DNA of 5,314 nt from an uncultured Bacteroidota bacterium (GTDB taxonomy: Bacteria; Bacteroidota; Bacteroidia; NS11-12g; UBA9320), in assembly GCA_913056425.1 (NCBI GenBank), contig CAJXLR010000147.1, positions 1-5,314 of the forward strand, written 5' to 3'. Under the pieces are notes generated by a model that was given only the letters and a program-made list of their open reading frames with translations, was not told the origin of the DNA and did no database searches. The number at the start of each line of letters is the position of its first letter. Position 1 is the stretch's first letter. The position numbers and the translations under genes were made by a program. Below, piece after piece: positions 1 to 5,314 of this stretch.

Positions 1-447
1 TACGCTGATTGTGCGCACAGCCTTTGGAACTGCCGTACGGTTAAACGTGATTGACTTGGTTGTAGAGTTGCCGTCCACGTCAATTACAGTGAAATTCCAA
101 GTTTCAGTACCTGGCTTATCAGAAACCATGTTGGTGAAATCAATGGTGAAAGAAGTCTCGTTGATTGTAGTATCACACAATGTGCAATTCAACGGAGCAG
201 TAGCCGGATTACCATCGTAACTTACGGTAACTTCAAGCTTTTCAATTTTCTTGTCGTGACTTGCATTTAGTCCAACTGTGAACTCAGATCCTGCAACGAT
301 GTCGCCATCTGCTGATACGTAGTCATCTCCTGCTAGGAAGTTCAATTTTGGCTTAGAGGTTTCAACGGTGTCGTCGGTACATGCACTGAAAGTCAATGCA
401 GTAGCCGCTACTAGACCGATAAACAGTTTGAATCTTGCGTTTTTCAT
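1..447 (-). CDS. Probable surface lipoprotein with Ig-like/beta-sandwich ectodomain (N-terminal part, cut by the left edge)
   Basis: The reverse strand is open from the ATG at 447-445 to the window edge, giving 149 residues with no stop; the C-terminus lies outside. The N-terminus is a lipoprotein signal peptide: basic start MKNARFK, a hydrophobic stretch at residues 8-20, then FSAC with Cys23 as the predicted lipidated residue. Phe at lipobox position -3 is less usual than Leu. CTDD follows at once; acidic residues just after the lipidated Cys resemble the Bacteroidota lipoprotein export signal, so display on the outer face of the outer membrane is inferred. Residues 35-135 alternate short hydrophobic strands and Asp/Gly/Asn turns, with the segment TWNFTVIDVDGNST (116-129) typical of Ig/PKD-like extracellular modules. 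Cys88 and Cys91 form a CxxC. The function is unknown; adhesion, substrate binding or a structural role are all possible. Start choice is firm: the signal peptide begins there and a promoter box lies just upstream. Confidence 0.85.
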   Translation of the reverse strand, partial: MKNARFKLFIGLVAATALTFSACTDDTVETSKPKLNFLAGDDYVSADGDIVAGSEFTVGLNASHDKKIEKLEVTVSYDGNPATAPLNCTLCDTTINETSFTIDFTNMVSDKPGTETWNFTVIDVDGNSTTKSITFNRTAVPKAVRTISV

Positions 448-471
448 TACTAATTGTCTATAAGTTTTGGG

Positions 472-479
472 CAAAGATA
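472..479 (-). promoter_or_regulatory. Bacteroidota-type -7 promoter box for the lipoprotein gene
   Basis: On the minus strand this reads TATCTTTG, an exact match to the Bacteroidota sigma-ABfr -7 consensus TAnnTTTG. It ends 24 bases before the lipoprotein ATG, so transcription would begin only about 15-20 bases upstream of the start codon (inference). No good TTTG -33 box sits at the expected distance; that place is instead occupied by a run of eight A (plus-strand T at 493-500), which could act as an upstream A-tract. No Shine-Dalgarno sequence is visible in the short leader, as is common in this phylum. Confidence 0.65.
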
Positions 480-539
480 AAGTTCGCCACACTTTTTTTT
501 AGGTAATTGCTCAAACTTACCGAATTATTACTAGTTGAC

Positions 540-2309
540 ATGGCACTGGAGTGGTTAGATTGGGTCTTGCTTGGAGCGTTCTTCGCGCTGTCACTCGGCA
601 TTAGTTTTAGGTATAAATCACTTGGTGAATCCGGGCTATCCGGTTTTTTTCTGGGCGGGCGTAACATGCCGTGGTACCTCGCAGGTTTGAGCATGGTAGC
701 AACTACGTTTGCTGCAGATACACCTTTAGCCGTAACCGAACTGGTTGCTCAGGGTGGAATATCGAAGAACTGGTTGTGGTGGAACTCACTGGCAGGTGGT
801 GTGCTTACCACGGTATTCTTTACGCGTCTCTGGCGTAGATCCGGAGTACTAACGGAGGTTGAATTCATAAACCTCAGGTATTCGGGGAGAGCCGCTCATT
901 TTTTACGACTGTTCAAATCCGTTTATCTTGGGCTGTTTATCAATGTGATGATTATCGCATGGGTTAATCAGGCGTTTATGGCATTGGTTGAAGTATTTTT
1001 TGGTGTTACCGGTCCATGGTTGATCGGCATAACAGCCATTGCCATGGTCTTTGTTTTCTTCTACAGTTCAATTTCCGGATTAAAGGGTATTGCTGTGACC
1101 GATGCAATTCAGTTCATCATTGCCATAGTGGGTTGTGTCATCTTGGCTGTACTCGTTCTTGATACAGATCAAATAGGTGGGATAACCGGGTTGAAAGCGC
1201 AATTACCTGAGTCGGCATTTTCGTTCTTTCCCACACTTACCGGTTCAAACATTGGGAAGCAATTCGGATTAACGCTAGTGACCTTCCTCACGTACGTTGG
1301 GGTGTTGTGGTGGAGTTCGTGGTATCCCGGGGCTGAGCCCGGGGGTGGAGGCTATGTCGCACAACGAATTATGGCTGCTAAAGATGAGAAGAATTCTGTC
1401 TTTGCCACCTTGTTTTTTCAAATCGCACATTACTGTGTAAGGCCTTGGCCTTGGATTATAGTTGCACTTGCAGCCCTTGTTCTTTATCCTGACCTACCTG
1501 CTGCTGATCAAAAGCTAGGTTATGTGATGGCCATGAAAGACTTCTTGCCGATGGGACTGCGTGGCATGTTATTAATCGCCTTCCTTGGTGCATATATGTC
1601 TACCATCTCAACGCAATTGAACTGGGGAGCAAGTTACTTGGTAAACGACTTCCTACTACCGTTAAGAAAACAGAAAGATGAGGTATCAGCTCAACAGACT
1701 ACGCGCATGAGCAGAGTTGCAACATTTGCCATCATGTTTGTTGGACTCATGGTAACAACACAAATAACCACAATCACAGGAGTTTGGGAGTTTATTTTCC
1801 AATGTGGCAGTGGTCTTGGTTTAGTTCTGATTCTACGCTGGTACTGGCATCGAATAAATGTGTGGAGTGAGATTACCGCCACGATAACACCGTTTTTGGT
1901 TTATGGATATATCTATTATTTGCGAACCACAGCGGCACCAAGTTCATTAATAGAGCCATGGTACAACGATTTTGCTTACGGAGTACTGCTATCAGTTGGT
2001 GTAACGACGATTGTTTGGATTGTAACTACACTGCTTACAAAACCAACCGATGAGGCAAAACTTCAGGAATTCTTCGATCGCGTGAAGCCACGAGGAATTT
2101 GGGGCAAATTTGGCACGCCTGACAATTCGGCCATGAAATGGTTATGGATGGCGTGGTTGTCTGCCGTAGTGATGATTTACTGTGCATTATTCACTTCCGG
2201 AAAAATCATTTTCATGGAATGGCGTGAATCTATGCTATTCGGGCTTTTAGGTGTCCTCAGCTTTTTCATTTTCAGGTTCTCTGCTCGGAAGGGCGAACTC
2301 TTTCGCTAG
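540..2309 (+). CDS. Sodium:solute symporter (SSS/SLC5 family), substrate unknown
   Basis: A complete 589-residue inner-membrane transporter, expected to couple inward Na+ flow to uptake of a small organic solute. About 13-15 hydrophobic segments are visible, roughly at residues 4-23, 43-66, 76-96, 124-150, 157-178, 186-208, 240-260, 287-316, 338-360, 392-410, 414-433, 443-462, 477-500, 532-553 and 563-581. Family marks are FFLGGRNMPWYLAGLSMVAT (36-55), the glycine-rich GGGGYVAQRIMAAKDEK loop (268-284), RPWPW (301-305), and GAYMSTISTQLNWG (350-363), where Ser354-Thr355 align with the Na2-site Ser/Thr pair of PutP and vSGLT. Length fits the family. A TTG at 507 would add 11 residues, but the ATG at 540 gives the usual start just before helix 1 and is preferred. 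No Shine-Dalgarno sequence is seen. No neighbouring catabolic gene hints at the substrate; sugars, amino acids and carboxylates are all possible. The family call is certain, the substrate is not. Confidence 0.95.
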   Translation: MALEWLDWVLLGAFFALSLGISFRYKSLGESGLSGFFLGGRNMPWYLAGLSMVATTFAADTPLAVTELVAQGGISKNWLWWNSLAGGVLTTVFFTRLWRRSGVLTEVEFINLRYSGRAAHFLRLFKSVYLGLFINVMIIAWVNQAFMALVEVFFGVTGPWLIGITAIAMVFVFFYSSISGLKGIAVTDAIQFIIAIVGCVILAVLVLDTDQIGGITGLKAQLPESAFSFFPTLTGSNIGKQFGLTLVTFLTYVGVLWWSSWYPGAEPGGGGYVAQRIMAAKDEKNSVFATLFFQIAHYCVRPWPWIIVALAALVLYPDLPAADQKLGYVMAMKDFLPMGLRGMLLIAFLGAYMSTISTQLNWGASYLVNDFLLPLRKQKDEVSAQQTTRMSRVATFAIMFVGLMVTTQITTITGVWEFIFQCGSGLGLVLILRWYWHRINVWSEITATITPFLVYGYIYYLRTTAAPSSLIEPWYNDFAYGVLLSVGVTTIVWIVTTLLTKPTDEAKLQEFFDRVKPRGIWGKFGTPDNSAMKWLWMAWLSAVVMIYCALFTSGKIIFMEWRESMLFGLLGVLSFFIFRFSARKGELFR

Positions 2310-2320
2310 TTGGCACAGAG

Positions 2321-2374
2321 ATTGTCAACTACACTACACGAATTAGGTGATGAATAATCTGACAACTTGACAAT
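2321..2374. repeat. Inverted TTGACAAT-type repeats in the lon leader
   Basis: ATTGTCAA (2321-2328) is the exact reverse complement of TTGACAAT (2367-2374), separated by 38 bases. A third shorter copy, TGACAA, lies at 2360-2365, so the two right-hand copies form a direct repeat with a 2-base gap and either can pair with the left one. The last copy runs into the lon start codon. This may be an operator or an mRNA fold that hides the lon start, but eight bases is short and chance remains likely. It is not the CIRCE heat-shock operator. Confidence 0.3.
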
Positions 2375-4844
2375 GTTTGACGAGAATAACCCTTTCTTCC
2401 AAATTGAGAATGATGACGACATCGATAATCCGGGTTTTGTAACCCTGATGACTCAAGACGAAGAGAATGAAATAAATAAGCAAGAATTCCCAACTGAATT
2501 GCCCATCCTACCACTGAGAAACACCGTTTTGTTTCCGGGAGTAGTTGTGCCAATTACACTTGGACGAGATGCCTCCATCCGTTTGATTAAAGATGCTTAC
2601 AAGAGCGACAAGACAATTGGCGTTGTAGCACAGAAAGCTGCTGATGTAGAAAACCCTGGAATTGAAGACTTGTATCAAATCGGTACGGTGGCCTACATCG
2701 TAAAGATGATACGAATGCCGGATGGTAACACAACAGCTATCATTCAAGGCAAAAGAAGATTCCGAGTAAAAGAGGTAACTCAATCGGAACCGTATCTTAA
2801 GGCAAGTGTTGAGCAGACAGAAGAGAAGAAGCCGAAAACGGGTAAGACCTTCAATGCTCTTCTAAGCACAGTAAAAGAGATGGCCACTCAAATTGTTGAG
2901 TTGTCGCCAAACATCCCAACGGAGGCCAACTTTGCTTTAAAAAACATCGACAGTCCACGATTCTTGATTCATTTTATTGCATCAAATCTTAACGTTGATA
3001 TTGATGCTAAGCAGGAAATCTTGGAGATGGACTCGCTGAAACCAAAGGCTGAACAAGTGCTTGAACACTTGAATAAAGAACTTCAACTCTTGCAGTTGAA
3101 AACCGAAATTCAGTCGAAGGTTAAGGTGGATCTTGACAAACAACAACGCGAGTACTTCTTGCATCAGCAAATTAGAGCCATTCAAGAAGAGCTAGGCCAG
3201 GAATCGCCGGATCAAGAGATTGAGAAGCTTCGTGCAAAGGGCATGAGTAAGAAGTGGCCTGAAGCTGTCGCTAAAGCGTTTAGCAAAGAGTTAGACAAAC
3301 TCCAACGTACAAACCCGGCTACACCGGATTACAGTGTGAGCCTGAACTACGCAGAATTGTTGCTGGAGTTACCATGGGACACTTACAGCAAAGACAATTT
3401 TAACCTCAAGCGTGCAAAGAAAACCTTGGATTCAGATCACTTTGGTTTGGAAAAAGTGAAAGACAGAATCTTGGAATATTTGGCTGTACTCAAGCTGAAG
3501 GGTGATATGAAGAGCCCAATTCTTTGCTTATATGGCCCTCCGGGCGTTGGTAAAACATCGCTGGGTAAGTCTATTGCTAGTGCTGTTGGCAGAAAATATG
3601 TTCGTATGTCTTTAGGGGGATTACACGATGAGTCTGAACTACGTGGTCATCGGAAGACGTACATCGGGGCAATGCCTGGACGAATCATTCAGTCGCTCAA
3701 AAAGGCTCAGACATCCAACCCAATTTTTGTATTGGACGAGATTGATAAGATAGGAAGCGACTTTAGAGGTGATCCTTCATCAGCATTGCTCGAAATCTTA
3801 GATCCAGAGCAAAACAATGCTTTCCACGACAACTATGTGGACTTGGATTACGATTTGTCAAAGATCATGTTTATCGCAACAGCAAACCGTTTGGATACCA
3901 TTCAACCCGCCTTGCTAGATCGTATGGAAATCATCGAGATAAACGGATATACGCAAGAAGAGAAGATAGAAATTGCCAAGAAGTACCTCATTCCAAAGCA
4001 ACGCAAGGAGCATGGTATCAAGGCAAGTCAGTTCAAAATGCCTGACCGCGTTATTGGCAAGGTAATCGAGGAATATACTCGTGAGTCCGGTGTTCGTGGT
4101 TTAGAAAAGAAGATTGCATCGTTGGCTCGTTTCCGCGCGAAGCAAATTGTCCTAGGCGAAGAAGTAGGAGGGAAGGTTTCTGTGGAAGACGTTGAGGAGA
4201 TTCTTGGGAATCAACGCATAGAGAAAGAGGTTTATCAGAACAATGATATTGCCGGAGTAGTTACTGGTCTGGCTTGGACTTCTGTTGGAGGCGAAATTCT
4301 TTTTGTTGAGTCGAGCATGACTAAGGGTAAGGGCAAATTAACCTTGACGGGTCAGCTGGGTGATGTCATGAAAGAATCGGCTATCACGGCACTTACTTAC
4401 CTGAAGTCGAATCATGAATACTTGGACATAAACCACAAGTGGTTTGAAAACCATGATTTTCATATTCACTTCCCTGCAGGCGCAGTTCCTAAAGATGGTC
4501 CGAGTGCAGGTATAACGATTTTGACGTCGCTAGCTTCTACACTTACTCAGCGCAAAGTGAAATCTCACCTTGCCATGACAGGAGAGATAACCTTAAGAGG
4601 AAAAGTGCTTCCTGTTGGTGGTATTAAAGAAAAAATCCTTGCCGCAAAAAGAGCTGGTATAAAAGAAGTAATCTTATCGGATGTTAATAGGAAAGATATT
4701 AAAGACATTCCTGAGCACTATCTTGAAGGACTTCAATTCCATTTTGTGAAGAATATGCTTGAAGTGTTGGATTTAGCACTTCTTGAGGAGAAAGTGAAAG
4801 ACGCCCGAGATTGGTCTACAGACCTATCGGAACAAGAGGGATAA
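2373..4844 (+). CDS. lon: ATP-dependent Lon protease (endopeptidase La)
   Basis: A complete 823-residue cytosolic hexameric AAA+ protease that unfolds and degrades damaged and selected regulatory proteins. After an acidic N-terminal lead (1-40) comes the Lon substrate-binding domain from LPILPLRNTVLFPG (43-56) to about 245, then a charged helical linker (about 225-310). The AAA+ module has Walker A GPPGVGKT (388-395), Walker B IFVLDEIDKI (451-460), sensor-1 Asn505, arginine finger Arg517 in LLDRME, and sensor-2 Arg575 in ESGVRGLE. The protease domain (about 620-805) carries the Ser-Lys dyad: Ser711 in PKDGPSAG and Lys754 in GGIKEK, 43 residues apart exactly as Ser679/Lys722 in E. coli. Every key residue is present. 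It is somewhat longer than the 784-residue E. coli enzyme, mainly through the N-terminus. An in-frame TTG six bases upstream (2367) is possible, but the ATG at 2373 is preferred. It follows the symporter by 63 bases with no clear promoter or terminator between, so co-transcription is possible. Heat-shock control is expected from the family, but no known operator is seen. Confidence 0.98.
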   Translation: MFDENNPFFQIENDDDIDNPGFVTLMTQDEENEINKQEFPTELPILPLRNTVLFPGVVVPITLGRDASIRLIKDAYKSDKTIGVVAQKAADVENPGIEDLYQIGTVAYIVKMIRMPDGNTTAIIQGKRRFRVKEVTQSEPYLKASVEQTEEKKPKTGKTFNALLSTVKEMATQIVELSPNIPTEANFALKNIDSPRFLIHFIASNLNVDIDAKQEILEMDSLKPKAEQVLEHLNKELQLLQLKTEIQSKVKVDLDKQQREYFLHQQIRAIQEELGQESPDQEIEKLRAKGMSKKWPEAVAKAFSKELDKLQRTNPATPDYSVSLNYAELLLELPWDTYSKDNFNLKRAKKTLDSDHFGLEKVKDRILEYLAVLKLKGDMKSPILCLYGPPGVGKTSLGKSIASAVGRKYVRMSLGGLHDESELRGHRKTYIGAMPGRIIQSLKKAQTSNPIFVLDEIDKIGSDFRGDPSSALLEILDPEQNNAFHDNYVDLDYDLSKIMFIATANRLDTIQPALLDRMEIIEINGYTQEEKIEIAKKYLIPKQRKEHGIKASQFKMPDRVIGKVIEEYTRESGVRGLEKKIASLARFRAKQIVLGEEVGGKVSVEDVEEILGNQRIEKEVYQNNDIAGVVTGLAWTSVGGEILFVESSMTKGKGKLTLTGQLGDVMKESAITALTYLKSNHEYLDINHKWFENHDFHIHFPAGAVPKDGPSAGITILTSLASTLTQRKVKSHLAMTGEITLRGKVLPVGGIKEKILAAKRAGIKEVILSDVNRKDIKDIPEHYLEGLQFHFVKNMLEVLDLALLEEKVKDARDWSTDLSEQEG

Positions 4845-4865
4845 GACATAAGTCAATCAAATTAA

Positions 4866-4892
4866 AAAAGGGCAGTCATCTACTGCCCTTTT
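4866..4892. terminator. Bidirectional rho-independent terminator between lon and porV
   Basis: An 11-bp perfect stem, AAAAGGGCAGT (4866-4876) with ACTGCCCTTTT (4882-4892), closes a 5-base loop CATCT. On the plus strand the stem ends in TTTT, continued by CTTTT (4893-4897), and stops lon transcription 22 bases after its stop codon. Read on the minus strand, the A run at 4864-4869 becomes a T run, so the same hairpin can end porV, whose stop codon is 21 bases away. The placement between two convergent genes supports a shared terminator. Confidence 0.92.
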
Positions 4893-4913
4893 CTTTTGCT
4901 AATATCTTTTGCG

Positions 4914-5314
4914 TTATCTCGGTGCAGAATTGTTTTGCCCTGTAAATGCATCCATGTCAAACAGTAATGTGAATCGTACTGTGTTTTGTAATGGGTGTTG
5001 TGTTTTGAATGGCATTAAGTATGAAATGTCAAGTCCAAATACGTTGTAGTGGATACCCGCTCCAAGTGTCATGTATTTACGACCTCCTTTTGTTTCTGCT
5101 TCATGGAAATATCCTGCACGAATAGCAAAGCTCTCGTCATACCAGTATTCCATTCCAACGTTCACGATAAACTCGTTTAGCTCTTCTCTAAATCCCCCTG
5201 GCGCATCTCCAAACGATTTGAACATACCGGTAAGGGTTGGATCATCCGAAGAATTCCAACCAGTGATTTGGCGACTGCCATCAGAGAAAACACTGTCTTC
5301 TCCAGCACTGTTTT
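4914..5314 (-). CDS. porV: PorV (LptO-like), T9SS outer-membrane beta-barrel protein (C-terminal part, cut by the right edge)
   Basis: The reverse strand is open from the right edge to a TAA at 4916-4914, giving the last 132 residues; the N-terminus and start lie outside. The internal Met at 5225 is not the start, since 29 in-frame codons precede it without a stop. PorV is a FadL-like outer-membrane barrel that collects T9SS cargo from the translocon and passes it to the PorU sortase for cleavage and surface attachment. Matching features are the loop FGDAPGGFREELNEF, the strand pair YWYDESFAIRAGYFHE, then KGGRKYMTLGAGIHYNVFGL, DISYLMPF, and the last strand NTVRFTLLFDMD, all in the family order as I recall it. 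After that strand comes a polar tail ending QNNSAPR. A general PorV-like barrel of the same family is the main alternative. In many Bacteroidota porU lies next to porV, so it may lie just past the right edge. The shared hairpin at 4866-4892 ends its transcript. Confidence 0.88.
   Translation of the reverse strand, partial: NSAGEDSVFSDGSRQITGWNSSDDPTLTGMFKSFGDAPGGFREELNEFIVNVGMEYWYDESFAIRAGYFHEAETKGGRKYMTLGAGIHYNVFGLDISYLMPFKTQHPLQNTVRFTLLFDMDAFTGQNNSAPR

Noticed and set aside
11..220. 69-codon plus-strand open frame
   Set aside because: It lies antisense within the lipoprotein gene, whose frame is open throughout and has a signal peptide and promoter; the plus-strand peptide shows no domain or initiation signal.
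507..539. TTG start adding 11 residues to the symporter
   Set aside because: The ATG at 540 places the N-terminus at the usual distance before helix 1; the extra residues look like translated leader.
458..694. 78-codon minus-strand open frame over the symporter start
   Set aside because: Overlaps the conserved first helices of the symporter and the divergent spacer; its peptide is low-quality and has no recognisable motif.
1326..1345. GC-rich stretch with two CCCGGG palindromes inside the symporter
   Set aside because: It encodes the PGAEPGGGG part of a conserved glycine-rich loop, so the composition is explained by coding; the possible hairpin is only 4 bp with a 3-base loop.
1691..1882. 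63-codon minus-strand open frame
   Set aside because: A shadow frame inside the symporter coding region with no supporting features.
2367..2372. TTG start adding two residues to Lon
   Set aside because: The ATG at 2373 is a better start codon only two codons later, and no Shine-Dalgarno sequence favours the TTG.
2329..2783. Two overlapping minus-strand open frames (2329-2553 and 2508-2783)
   Set aside because: Both are antisense to the conserved Lon N-terminal domain and have no homology-like motifs.
2982..3185. 67-codon minus-strand open frame
   Set aside because: Antisense to the Lon helical linker; its Leu/Phe-rich character is the expected mirror of Lys/Glu/Gln-rich codons on the other strand.

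Overview
The window looks like chromosomal DNA from a Bacteroidota bacterium, most likely Flavobacteriia-like. Four things point there: a C-terminal fragment of PorV, the type IX secretion system (T9SS) outer-membrane protein; a Bacteroidota-style promoter box (TAnnTTTG) ahead of a lipoprotein gene; an acidic patch right after the lipobox cysteine, like the Bacteroidota lipoprotein export signal; and start codons with no recognisable Shine-Dalgarno sequence. Base composition is moderate, slightly AT-rich by eye. The exact genus cannot be read from this sequence.

Layout from left to right. Positions 1-447 (minus strand, cut by the left edge) hold the N-terminal 149 residues of a probable surface lipoprotein with a beta-sandwich-like ectodomain. 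A 92-bp divergent spacer (448-539) carries its promoter. Positions 540-2309 (plus) encode a complete 589-residue sodium:solute symporter (SSS family) of unknown substrate. After 63 bp, positions 2373-4844 (plus) encode a complete, catalytically intact Lon protease of 823 residues. A strong hairpin at 4866-4892, with A/T tracts on both sides, sits between the convergent genes and should terminate both. Positions 4914-5314 (minus, cut by the right edge) encode the last 132 residues of PorV.

The genes do not form an obvious single pathway. Symporter and lon share a strand and are close enough to be co-transcribed, but Lon is a general ATP-dependent quality-control protease and the pairing may only be positional. 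The lipoprotein and PorV both belong to the cell envelope but are transcribed outward from opposite ends of the window, so they are separate units.

I found no CRISPR array, insertion sequence, tRNA, rRNA, phage gene or clear new system. This is mostly an ordinary housekeeping region. The points worth a second look are small: a repeated TTGACAAT-type element around the lon start, the compact divergent promoter region, a CxxC pair in the lipoprotein, and the orphan symporter.
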